Below are positions 37,069 through 44,602 of a stretch of 44,602 nucleotides of DNA, piece by piece. A program made the translations under genes and the position numbers. The notes beneath the pieces were generated by a model. That model saw nothing but the letters and a program-made list of their open reading frames with translations. It was not told where the DNA came from and searched no databases. Origin of the DNA: Clostridium celatum DSM 1785. Lineage in GTDB: Bacteria; Bacillota; Clostridia; Clostridiales; Clostridiaceae. The stretch's first letter is position 1. Each line of letters starts with the position of its first letter. The stretch covers positions 1 to 44,602 of the forward strand of contig NZ_KB291613.1 of assembly GCF_000320405.1 (NCBI RefSeq), in the 5' to 3' direction.

Positions 37069-38034
37069 ATGAAATCAAAATTATCCAAACTTCTTTTATT
37101 AGTATTAACAACTTCCTTGCTATTTATAGGCTGTACCAATACTAATAATTCAACAAATTCTCAATCTGATAATGAATTAAATATAGTTACTTCGTTTTAC
37201 CCAATGTATATATCAACTTTAAACATAGTTAAAGATATTCCAAATGTTAATGTTACAAATATGACTAAAGCTCAAACTGGTTGTCTCCATGATTATCAAC
37301 TTACCCCTCAAGATTTAAAGACTTTAGAAACTGCTGATATTCTTGTTATTAATGGTGCAGGAATGGAATCATTTTTAGATAGTATTATTTCACAATATCC
37401 TAACTTACAAATCGTCAATGCCAGTGAAGGTCTTGAATTGTTAGAAGAAAGTGACGATGATCATGACCACCATTCAGAAACTGATGAAGAACACGATGAT
37501 CATGACCACGATCATGAATACAATGCTCATCTTTGGGTTAGTATAGATGGTAACATAGCACAAGTTGAAAATATAGCTTCACAATTATCAAAGATTAATC
37601 CTGAAAATGCTTCACAATATTTTGCTAATTCTAATGAATATGTTGCTAAACTTGAAGATTTAAGTACTGAAATGCATACTGAATTAGATAACTTACCAAA
37701 TAGAAACATAATCACTTTTCATGAAGCATTTCCTTACTTTGCTAAGGAATTTAATTTAAACATAGCTGGCGTTATTGAAATAGAACCAGATTCAGAGCCT
37801 TCCGCTAAAGATGTTGAAGAAATTATTCAAATTATAAAGGATAAAAATATAACTTCATTATTTACAGAACCACAATATTCTTCAAAAATAGCAAACACTA
37901 TTGCTAATGAAACTGGTACTACTGTATATGAATTGGATCCAATAGTAACTGGTGATGCTACTCCAGATGCTTACGACGATTATATTAATAAAATGAAAGA
38001 AAATCTTAATGTTTTAAAAGAGGCGTTAAAATAA
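37069..38034 (+). CDS. znuA: Zinc ABC transporter substrate-binding lipoprotein (ZnuA)
   Basis: This 321-residue lipoprotein has lipobox FIGC (Cys22). It belongs to the cluster A-I metal receptor family. The likely zinc ligands are His74 (CLHDYQLTP), His154 (NAHLWVS) and His218 (TFHEAFPYFA). Between them is a His/Asp-rich loop (about 129-154) of the kind that distinguishes zinc from manganese receptors. AGGAGG precedes the ATG. It is the first gene of znuA-znuC-znuB-zur, and its stop overlaps the znuC ATG by one base (TAATG). Confidence 0.92.
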   Translation: MKSKLSKLLLLVLTTSLLFIGCTNTNNSTNSQSDNELNIVTSFYPMYISTLNIVKDIPNVNVTNMTKAQTGCLHDYQLTPQDLKTLETADILVINGAGMESFLDSIISQYPNLQIVNASEGLELLEESDDDHDHHSETDEEHDDHDHDHEYNAHLWVSIDGNIAQVENIASQLSKINPENASQYFANSNEYVAKLEDLSTEMHTELDNLPNRNIITFHEAFPYFAKEFNLNIAGVIEIEPDSEPSAKDVEEIIQIIKDKNITSLFTEPQYSSKIANTIANETGTTVYELDPIVTGDATPDAYDDYINKMKENLNVLKEALK

Positions 38035-38829
38035 TGATAAAAAAAGCTAATTTTAATAAAAATAATAAGTGGCAACAATTTTTGTTGCACTAAAATTGAA
38101 AACTTTTCTGTTACTTTAGGTAATAATGAAATTCTTAAAGATGTAAATCTTCATATTCATTGTGGAGAACTTACATCTATTATCGGTCCAAATGGAGCAG
38201 GTAAAAGTACTCTACTTAAAGCTCTACTTGGCGAAGTAAAACATCAAGGAGATTTAACTTTTATAGGCGAAAATAATAATAAATTTAATGAACCTATAAT
38301 TGGATATGTTCCTCAATATTTAACTTTCGACAAGAATACTCCTATTAGCGTTCTTGATTTATTTGTTTGTTGCAAATCTAAAACACCTTCATGGATTAGA
38401 CCGAAAAAGAAAATACGTGAAGAGGTTCTAGAAAATTTGAAAAGAGTAAAAATTCCGCATTTAATAGATAGACAACTAGGAGCTTTATCAGGTGGAGAAC
38501 TCCAAAGAGTTTTATTAGCTTTGGCTCTTGATCCTATGCCCAATATACTTTTATTAGATGAACCTGTATCTGGTGTTGATCAAAATGGATTAGAATTGTT
38601 CTATGAAATACTAATGGATATCAAAAAGAATTATGATTTATCAATAATTTTAGTTTCTCATGATTTAGATTTAGTTTATAAGTACTCTGATAGAGTTGCG
38701 CTTGTTAATGGTACTATTGTTTGTTCTGGAACTCCACAACAAGTATTCAATAATCCTGAAACCAAAAAAATATTTGGACTATCATTTGGTAATTCAAAAG
38801 ATGAATCATCTAAAACAGGGGGACTTTAA
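38034..38829 (+). pseudogene. znuC: Zinc ABC transporter ATP-binding protein (ZnuC), frameshifted (+1) near the N-terminus
   Basis: The ATG at 38034 has an AGAGG site and is coupled to znuA, but its frame stops after 19 codons (MIKKANFNKNNKWQQ...). One base removed around 38066-38068 gives KNNSGNNFCCTKIENFSV and continues as a full ABC ATPase: Walker A GPNGAGKST, Q-loop VPQYLTF, signature LSGGELQR, Walker B ILLLDEPVSGVD and switch His VSHDL. The restored length is 264 residues. Without correction, only an implausible internal TTG start at 38437 would express the C-terminal half, lacking Walker A. Zinc uptake would fail if the frameshift is real. Confidence 0.88.
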
Positions 38830-38832
38830 AAA

Positions 38833-39675
38833 ATGTTTGATATTATTTATAATTTTATAGATTTAATTTTACCATTTCAGTGGCTATCTCATAACTTTAT
38901 GAAAAATGCTTTATTAGCTATTTTAATAGTTACTCCACTATTTGGTATACTTTCTACAATGGTTGTTAGTAACAAAATGTCCTTCTTTGCTGACTCATTG
39001 GGACATGGAGCTTTTACTGGAATAGCTCTTGGAATACTTTTAGGTGGAATTGATCCTATGTGGGGAGCCACTTTATTTTCAATTTGTTTTGCTATAGCTA
39101 TAACAATTATAAAAAATAAAGGAACTTCATCTACAGATACAATAATAGGAGTATTTTCTTCTAGTGCAATAGCTCTTGGATTAGTGCTTATGAGCTTCTC
39201 TAGTAGCCTAAGTAAATTTTCATCATATCTAGTTGGAGACTTACTTAGCATAAGTAAAGGTGAAATTGTGTTATTGTTATTTGTTTTTATTATAGTTATA
39301 GTTCTTTGGACTTTAATTTTTAATAAACTTCTTATAACAAGTTTAAATACTTCATTAGCCAATAGTCGTGGTATAAATACATTATTAATAGAAATTATAT
39401 TTACTTGTACTTTAGCCGTTATTGTTACTTTAACAGTTAGATGGGTTGGACTATTAATTATTAACTCTCTTTTAGTTCTTCCAGCAGCTGCGGCACGTAA
39501 TATATCTAAAAACGTAAGACAATATCATTTATTTTCTGTTTTAATTGCTGTCTTTTCAGGTATAACAGGACTTATTGTTTCTTATTATTTAAATACAGTG
39601 ACTGGTGCTACTATAGTACTTATTTCATCACTTATATTCTTTATTACTTTAATATTAAGACGTAAATTTGTATAA
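38833..39675 (+). CDS. znuB: Zinc ABC transporter permease (ZnuB, ABC-3 family)
   Basis: This 280-residue polytopic permease of the metal ABC-3 family shows KMSFFADSLGHGAFTGIALG and the later conserved stretch WVGLLIINSLLVLPAAAARN. Roughly eight membrane segments are visible. It starts 3 bp after the znuC stop, with AGGGGGA as the ribosome binding site inside the end of znuC. It forms the membrane channel for zinc delivered by ZnuA. Confidence 0.92.
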   Translation: MFDIIYNFIDLILPFQWLSHNFMKNALLAILIVTPLFGILSTMVVSNKMSFFADSLGHGAFTGIALGILLGGIDPMWGATLFSICFAIAITIIKNKGTSSTDTIIGVFSSSAIALGLVLMSFSSSLSKFSSYLVGDLLSISKGEIVLLLFVFIIVIVLWTLIFNKLLITSLNTSLANSRGINTLLIEIIFTCTLAVIVTLTVRWVGLLIINSLLVLPAAAARNISKNVRQYHLFSVLIAVFSGITGLIVSYYLNTVTGATIVLISSLIFFITLILRRKFV

Positions 39676-39711
39676 TATTATTATAAACATCTTAGTGGAG
39701 GTAATATCACT

Positions 39712-40146
39712 TTGAGTAATGAAACTAATTTTAATGAAATTCTTAAATCAAATGGCTTAAAAATTACAAAACATAGAACTTCCGTACTTAAAATTATAAG
39801 TAGAAGTGATAAACCTATTACAGCTGAAGAAATATATTTAAATTTAAAAGATGACAATATTTCTATTAACTTGTCATCAATTTATAAGATATTAGATTCA
39901 CTATGTAATAAGAATATTATATCAAAATGTGTATTAGGTGTAGATAATAAAACTTCCTATGAAATGACCTCTTCAGAACATAAACATCATCTAATTTGTA
40001 AAAACTGTAAGGGAGTATTTTATATAGGTAATTGTCCAATATGCGAATACGAAAAATCATTACATGAAAATATGGATTTTGATGTTACTGAACACAGACT
40101 TGAAATATACGGTTATTGCAAAAATTGCAAAATGAAAAGGCTATAG
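39712..40146 (+). CDS. zur: Fur-family regulator, probably Zur
   Basis: This 144-residue Fur-family repressor has an N-terminal winged helix (TAEEIYLNLKDDNISINLSS) and a metal-binding dimerisation domain (EHKHHLICKNC). Besides the two usual CxxC pairs (CKNC near residue 99 and CKNC near the C-terminus) it has an additional CPIC pair. The start is TTG at 39712 with GGAGG 10 nt upstream; no ATG fits. It is the last gene of the zinc uptake operon, so zinc-dependent autoregulation through the Fur-type box before znuA is likely. Fur or PerR functions are less likely by context. Confidence 0.85.
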   Translation: MSNETNFNEILKSNGLKITKHRTSVLKIISRSDKPITAEEIYLNLKDDNISINLSSIYKILDSLCNKNIISKCVLGVDNKTSYEMTSSEHKHHLICKNCKGVFYIGNCPICEYEKSLHENMDFDVTEHRLEIYGYCKNCKMKRL

Positions 40147-40167
40147 ATATTGCTCTATAGCCTTTTT
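40135..40167 (+). terminator. Intrinsic terminator of the zinc operon
   Basis: Perfect 13-bp stem (40135-40147 and 40154-40166) ending in TTTTT. It overlaps the zur stop codon. Confidence 0.92.
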
Positions 40168-40262
40168 ACTTATAAATAACACAATAACTTTTACACACAA
40201 AAAAATATTTTTTAACTTTAAAAAAATTCACATTTCGCATTTTAATATTTATTTCTTAAATC

Positions 40263-41324
40263 TTAATTAATAACTTCTAATTTATATATAGTTTTATGTT
40301 TATACATTTCACCAGCTTTTAATAGTACACTAGGGAAATTATTATGATTTATACTATCTGGGAAATATTGTGTTTCTAAACATAATCCTTGTCTTGCATT
40401 ATATTTAACTCCACCTTTTCCTATTTCATTTTCATTTAAAAAGTTCCCTGTATAAAATTGAACACCTGGTTTCGTAGTATAAACTTCTAGCTTCCTACCG
40501 CTATTATCACTAATAACTTCAGCAGCTATTTTTATTTCTCCTGTATAATCATCTAAAATCCAGTTGTGATCATATCCATTAGCAAATATAAGTTGATCAT
40601 ATTCAGCATTTATATCTTTCCCAACTTCTTTAAATTCAGTAAAATCTAATGGTGTTTTAACTATACTTCTTATTACTCCTGTTGGTATACTTTCTTCATT
40701 TGCTTCCGTTATATTTTTAGCATAAATTTTAACTTTATGTTTCAAAATATTACCTGATGCATGTCCATCTAAATTGAAATATGAGTGGTTTGTTAAATTT
40801 ACAACTGTATCTTTATCAGATTTTGCATAATACTCTACAAGTAATTCGTTATCTTCATTTAATTTATAATTAACAATAACATTTAAATTTCCTGGATAAT
40901 TCTCTTCTAAATCCTCACTAAAATAAGAAAGTTTTAAATATTGTCCATTATTATCTTCTACTATCTCTGAATCCCATACAACTTTAGAAAAGTTTTTATT
41001 CCCTCCATGAAGGTGATTTTTCCCATTATTTATAACCAAATCATATTTTACTCCATCTATCTCCATAGAACCCTTAGCTATTCTATTAGCACATCTTCCT
41101 ACTAATGCTCCTAAATAAGCTGTTGTAGTTTTATAGTCATCAAAGTTTTCATACCCTAAAACTATATCATCTATCTTTCCATTTTTATCTGGCATTAATA
41201 TAGATAAAATAATTCCTCCATAATTAGTTACTCTAACAGTAACATTATTATTGTTGCTTAAAGTATATAAATATACTTCTTTTCCTTCTATGTTATCTAT
41301 ATTTCTTTCTCTTAAAATGCCCAT
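40263..41324 (-). CDS. galM: Aldose 1-epimerase (galactose mutarotase family)
   Basis: This 353-residue enzyme of the GalM family interconverts alpha and beta anomers of aldohexoses. The conserved motifs are GRCANRIA, NHLHGGNKNF, the catalytic His of NLTNHSYFNL and the catalytic Glu of LCLETQYFPDS. Length and order are normal. It is a single-gene unit with a good promoter at 41368-41396 and a GGGGAGG site. It is not next to other galactose genes. Confidence 0.92.
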   Translation of the reverse strand: MGILRERNIDNIEGKEVYLYTLSNNNNVTVRVTNYGGIILSILMPDKNGKIDDIVLGYENFDDYKTTTAYLGALVGRCANRIAKGSMEIDGVKYDLVINNGKNHLHGGNKNFSKVVWDSEIVEDNNGQYLKLSYFSEDLEENYPGNLNVIVNYKLNEDNELLVEYYAKSDKDTVVNLTNHSYFNLDGHASGNILKHKVKIYAKNITEANEESIPTGVIRSIVKTPLDFTEFKEVGKDINAEYDQLIFANGYDHNWILDDYTGEIKIAAEVISDNSGRKLEVYTTKPGVQFYTGNFLNENEIGKGGVKYNARQGLCLETQYFPDSINHNNFPSVLLKAGEMYKHKTIYKLEVIN

Positions 41325-41367
41325 TTATACCTCCCCTTCATCTTTTTGTAATTTTTAATCCACCTTT

Positions 41368-41396
41368 ATTATACCAATACTCACCCTAATTGTAAA
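41368..41396 (-). promoter_or_regulatory. Promoter of galM
   Basis: Minus-strand TTTACA (41396-41391), a 17-nt spacer and TATAAT (41373-41368), about 44 bp upstream of the galM ATG. Confidence 0.75.
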
Positions 41397-41409
41397 CATT
41401 ATCACTTGC

Positions 41410-42219
41410 CTATATTAGATTTTCTCCTTGCAATAATGTATCTAAATTCAACATAATATTGTTAATATTATCTACTATTTCTTCATTGCAAGTGCTCAAA
41501 CTTTTTAAAAGTCTTTCTATGTCATCATCTATTTTTTCAGGAAGCTTTTCGCATGTCTTTTTTGCAATATTAATAAGTCTTTTTTCTCCTGGATGTGGTA
41601 ATTCATTAATAGCAAAAATAATATCGAAATAACTATCTAAAAAAGCTGAAACTCTATTGTTTAAATTTACAATATCATTTCTTTTTATAGCTTTTTCTAT
41701 CTGATTGTAATATGATGAAAGATTTTTCTTCAATATAGGATAATTCATTGATATTATATTTTTCTTTAACTGTAATGGGTATTCTATGGTATATTTTTTT
41801 TGAAAACTTTCAAACTCACCATCTTTATCATATATAATCATCGCATTTATAACATTATGCCAAAAACATGTACTATATCCTATAGTTGCTTCATTTTTCT
41901 CTAATAAACTTACTAATTTTTCTTTCAACCATTTAAAATCAAAATAAGCTATATCCACTTGTATTGATGAATTTCTCATTATAAATTCATCACTAGTCCC
42001 CCAAAAATTATTATCAATTTCCATTATATCTGAAAATTTTTTTATTATACTTTTTCTTTCATTTGCAGGTATTTCTTTTAATGTAATAATATCTATATCT
42101 ATATCCGAGTAATTATCTTTTCTTCCAGTAGCACCAGACCCTGCTAAAACTATAGCAGTTATATCTTCAAGCTTCTTAAATTCATTTACTATTTGATATA
42201 CTATCATATTCATTCCCAT
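41410..42219 (-). CDS. Nucleotidyltransferase-fold protein of unknown substrate
   Basis: This 269-residue protein has an N-terminal nucleotidyltransferase domain. The motif LAGSGATGRKDNYSDIDIDI carries the GS and the metal-binding DxD, with a third acidic position in VDIAYFD. The C-terminal part is helical and resembles DUF4037-type nucleotidyltransferases. Aminoglycoside adenylyltransferases share this fold, but the sequence does not show that activity. Several ATGs are possible at the N-terminus (42219, 42213, 42207). It is a single-gene unit upstream of galM, separated by the galM promoter. Confidence 0.7.
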   Translation of the reverse strand: MGMNMIVYQIVNEFKKLEDITAIVLAGSGATGRKDNYSDIDIDIITLKEIPANERKSIIKKFSDIMEIDNNFWGTSDEFIMRNSSIQVDIAYFDFKWLKEKLVSLLEKNEATIGYSTCFWHNVINAMIIYDKDGEFESFQKKYTIEYPLQLKKNIISMNYPILKKNLSSYYNQIEKAIKRNDIVNLNNRVSAFLDSYFDIIFAINELPHPGEKRLINIAKKTCEKLPEKIDDDIERLLKSLSTCNEEIVDNINNIMLNLDTLLQGENLI

Positions 42220-42390
42220 AACATCAATCCCACCCCTCTATTTATTTATACTTATTATAACTAAATATTATTAATCCACACTTATAGTTTTATCCATATA
42301 AATACATCTCACTTATCCATATTCCCAGAATTAATAATATATGCTATAACCTACTTCATTAAAACCTTATTTTAAAATATTTTCATTTTT
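42220..42390. other. Non-coding spacer
   Basis: AT-rich, no coding frame on either strand. It holds the upstream region of the nucleotidyltransferase gene, with nothing else recognised. Confidence 0.5.
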
Positions 42391-42461
42391 AATAAAAATA
42401 AAGAGTTAAAAGTCATAAATAAACTCTCTAAATGAGACTCTATAAAAAACTTTTAACTCTT
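42391..42461 (-). terminator. Terminator of the LCP gene
   Basis: Perfect 13-bp arms AAGAGTTAAAAGT (42401-42413) and its complement (42449-42461) enclose a 35-nt loop with a smaller possible pairing. A T-rich tract follows on the minus strand (complement of 42391-42400). Confidence 0.65.
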
Positions 42462-42482
42462 CTATCTTTTAAGATTCTATTT

Positions 42483-43862
42483 TTATTGATTATGCTCTCC
42501 ATTAGGTTTTTCAGTTTCAACTTCTAAATCGCTATCTGTTTCACTATCTTCTCCAGTATCTACATCATAACCTTCATCAGATCCATCAGTTGGATTACCA
42601 CCTGAACTTCCATGACTTCCTTCTTCATTATTTATACCATTATTATAATCTGAATCTATTCCTTCATCTTCATTTTCATCCGGACTACCATCTAAATCTA
42701 AATTATAATCAATGTCTACGTTATTTAATGGCACTTCAAATTCCTCTATAGATGGAATTATTCCATATATTCTTTCATACTCTAATTGTCTTGCTTCATA
42801 ATCTGCAACAACAGAGTATAATGAATAATAATCAAACTCATCTTCATTTGGTAATTTATCCTCAAAAATAAAATCATGTAGTACTTGTGCATTTTGTTCT
42901 CTATCTATTATGAATACAGAACCAATATTTTTATAATCCATAGTATATGACAAATTAGTTTGTGGTATTTGTAATTGCTCAGTTTCTAATGTTGGAAATT
43001 TAAATATAGTGTATGCTAAATTTAACGCTTCCATTGGCGTTATATTAGTACTAATATAATCTAACATCTTATTCATTATTCCAAGATACTTACTCGGTTT
43101 AGTTTCTTTAAGCTTTTCTGCTACTTTAAATAAAACTTCTCTTTGCCTTTCCGTTCTTTCATATTCATCTCCAACATTATATCTTATTCTTGCATAAGAC
43201 AATGCTTGCTTTCCATTCAATACCTGTAAACCAGCTTCTGTCACAGGACAATCATTTCCTCCTGTTGATTCCCCTATGTATTTATTCAATTCTTCAATTT
43301 GATAATCCTTTACATCAATCTCAAGACCACCTATTTGATCAATTATGGCTTCAAATCCCCAAAAATTTATTATTGCGAACTTATCTAAATATATATCATA
43401 GGTTTCACTTATTGTTTCAATTAATAATTCCTTTCCGCCAATAGCCATTGCAGCATTTAATTTTGCTTCTCCATAACCTGGTATATCTACTAATGTATCT
43501 CTAAAAAGAGAAGTTAATTTAATCTTTTTACTATTACTATCAAGCGTTGCAATTATTATAGAATCAGCTCTTGCATCTTCATCTAGTTCTCGTGCATCTG
43601 TACCAATTAACAAAATATTAGTTATTCCATCAACTACATCATATTCTACCTCTTTTTCTGTATTGTCTACTTGTGTAGTCTTTACAGGCGGTGTATATTC
43701 TGCATAAGTCTTATTTTTTATATAATTATAATAAAATGTACATGTTCCTGATATCATAACAATTAAACTTATTATAATTGATAATATAATTTTCTTTCTA
43801 AGTGACATTTTTTTTATCCAATTACCCATATGCTTCACCTTTTGTTTTAAAGTTTTCACCAT
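42483..43862 (-). CDS. LytR-CpsA-Psr (LCP) family cell-wall glycopolymer ligase
   Basis: This protein of about 459 residues has a short basic cytoplasmic N-terminus, one membrane segment (IILSIIISLIVMISG) and an extracellular LCP domain. Its motifs are NILLIGTDARELDEDARADS, TSLFRDTLVDIPGYG and LSYARIRY with RTERQREVL. LCP enzymes transfer lipid-linked wall polymers to peptidoglycan. The C-terminal 70 residues are an acidic Asp/Glu/Gly/Ser low-complexity tail, probably exposed. Starts are uncertain: ATG 43862 or GTG 43859 after AAGGGGGG, or ATG 43829 after AAAGGTG. The longer frame reaching 43928 lacks a ribosome binding site. Confidence 0.88.
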   Translation of the reverse strand: MVKTLKQKVKHMGNWIKKMSLRKKIILSIIISLIVMISGTCTFYYNYIKNKTYAEYTPPVKTTQVDNTEKEVEYDVVDGITNILLIGTDARELDEDARADSIIIATLDSNSKKIKLTSLFRDTLVDIPGYGEAKLNAAMAIGGKELLIETISETYDIYLDKFAIINFWGFEAIIDQIGGLEIDVKDYQIEELNKYIGESTGGNDCPVTEAGLQVLNGKQALSYARIRYNVGDEYERTERQREVLFKVAEKLKETKPSKYLGIMNKMLDYISTNITPMEALNLAYTIFKFPTLETEQLQIPQTNLSYTMDYKNIGSVFIIDREQNAQVLHDFIFEDKLPNEDEFDYYSLYSVVADYEARQLEYERIYGIIPSIEEFEVPLNNVDIDYNLDLDGSPDENEDEGIDSDYNNGINNEEGSHGSSGGNPTDGSDEGYDVDTGEDSETDSDLEVETEKPNGEHNQ

Positions 43863-44039
43863 ATCCCCCCTTATCTTTACATTTTCAATCGTAATAATTT
43901 TACCATATTTTATATTAAAAAAACACATATTACTATTATTATTAACAATAATTCATATATTTTTCACTTTTCACTATAGTATTACTTTTATTAATTTTTC
44001 ACATACTAAATTAAATTATAATAAAGGAGGAATATCTTA

Positions 44040-44471
44040 GTGAAGAAAGTAACTATTCTTATATTTCTTATTTCACTACTATTATTAAATGATTTTATAT
44101 CTCCATTAGCCTTTTCCGCCTCACAATATTATCCTTGTTCTTGTGGAGATTCTAATGATCCAGCTTGTCAACTCGAACATAAAAGACATAATAAAGATAA
44201 CAACTTTTGGAATGATGAAAATATAAGCTTATTAAGTAATTCTCAAAAAGAACAACTTTATAAACTTCAAGATAAAATTAGTAACGGAAATACCTTAACT
44301 AATGATGAAAAATCAGAAATGCTAAGCCTAAAAGATTATGTAATTAAGATAAAATTAGGGGATGATGACTATATAAAATTTAAAGAACTTTTAGAGAAAA
44401 GGCAAAGCGGGATAGAACTTAGTAAAAGTGAAAATAAAAAATTAGAATCCTACTTTAAAAAAATAAGATAA
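44040..44471 (+). CDS. Small secreted protein of unknown function
   Basis: This 143-residue protein starts at GTG 44040 with AAAGGAGG 9 nt upstream. A clear signal peptide (MKKVTILIFLISLLLL, likely cut near AFSA-S) precedes a short cysteine-bearing segment (YPCSCGDSNDPACQ). A charged, helical C-terminal half with many Lys, Asp and Glu follows (QKEQLYKLQDKISNG, ENKKLESYFKKIR). I recognise no family. It stands alone, divergent from the LCP gene, so an envelope role is possible but unproven. Confidence 0.7.
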   Translation: MKKVTILIFLISLLLLNDFISPLAFSASQYYPCSCGDSNDPACQLEHKRHNKDNNFWNDENISLLSNSQKEQLYKLQDKISNGNTLTNDEKSEMLSLKDYVIKIKLGDDDYIKFKELLEKRQSGIELSKSENKKLESYFKKIR

Positions 44472-44505
44472 TATAAAAAGACTATAAGAGAAACTCTTAT
44501 AGTCT
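44471..44505 (-). terminator. Intrinsic terminator of the zinc-ribbon gene
   Basis: Perfect 12-bp stem (44479-44490 and 44494-44505) with an AAA loop and a minus-strand T-run (complement of 44475-44479), 12 bp past the partial gene's stop. Confidence 0.85.
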
Positions 44506-44516
44506 AAAAAACAAAA

Positions 44517-44602
44517 TTACTTTCTGTTGTTTTGTGCTTTTCTTGCTCTTCTGCATTCAACGCATCTTACTGGTTCGTTATCGAATCCTTTTTCTTTGTA
44601 GA
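44517..44602 (-). CDS. Zinc-ribbon protein, 5' part beyond the window
   Basis: The last 27 codons of a minus-strand gene run off the right edge. The sequence GFDNEPVRCVECRRARKAQ with stop TAA (44517-44519) has the second Cys pair and arginine-rich tail of the short zinc-ribbon proteins common in Clostridia. The first Cys pair would lie outside the window. Confidence 0.7.
   Translation of the reverse strand, partial: YKEKGFDNEPVRCVECRRARKAQNNRK

Noticed and set aside
38437..38829. Short ABC ATPase starting at TTG 38437
   Set aside because: The frame is open far upstream with Walker A and the start-proximal domain, so this is an internal segment of frameshifted znuC.

Overview
The window is AT-rich DNA whose gene content, strong AGGAGG-type ribosome binding sites and many perfect-stem intrinsic terminators point to a Clostridium sensu stricto-type anaerobic Firmicute. 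Markers are a group B [FeFe] hydrogenase, hybrid-cluster protein with an adjacent Crp/Fnr regulator, a mannose-family PTS, a GerMN/LysM protein, and zinc- and purine-uptake genes. No phage, IS, CRISPR, tRNA or rRNA is visible. A species cannot be fixed from the sequence alone.

Layout. 1-4530: a minus-strand sugar ABC importer (ATPase, permease, lipoprotein) divergent from fucU. 4560-7200: flavodoxin and a SUV3-like helicase, then a gene-free stretch with a promoter-like element and a 26-bp hairpin. 7216-18333: an N-acetylgalactosamine/galactosamine catabolic cluster: kbaY, a membrane protein and nagA (minus); agaS, EIIA and a YajC-like gene (plus); an AraC regulator (minus); EIIB-EIIC-EIID (plus); kbaZ (minus); a GntR regulator (plus). 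The PTS imports and phosphorylates the amino sugar, NagA deacetylates it, AgaS deaminates and isomerises it to tagatose-6-P, and KbaY/KbaZ cleave tagatose-1,6-bisphosphate. The tagatose-6-P kinase is not in the window. 18502-21021: hcp and its likely Crp/Fnr-type regulator. 21124-29106: two tandem paralogous sensor kinases, each with 14 propeller blades, divergent from a group B [FeFe] hydrogenase. 29312-30568: a GerMN/LysM protein. 30634-35383: a heterodimeric ABC exporter divergent from a MarR regulator, with a tandem operator-like array between them. 35505-40146: a purine permease, then a zinc uptake operon (znuA-znuC-znuB-zur). 40263-44602: aldose epimerase, a nucleotidyltransferase, an LCP protein, a small secreted protein and a truncated zinc-ribbon gene.

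The most important caveat is that seven genes are interrupted by a single-base change although their sequence on both sides stays coding-like: helicase, flavodoxin, a membrane protein, nagA, gntR, hcp and znuC. Six have +/-1 frameshifts and nagA has an in-frame TGA. Uncorrected sequencing error is the simplest explanation, but very recent mutation cannot be excluded. Each is annotated over its full span as a broken gene, with the reconstructed product described.
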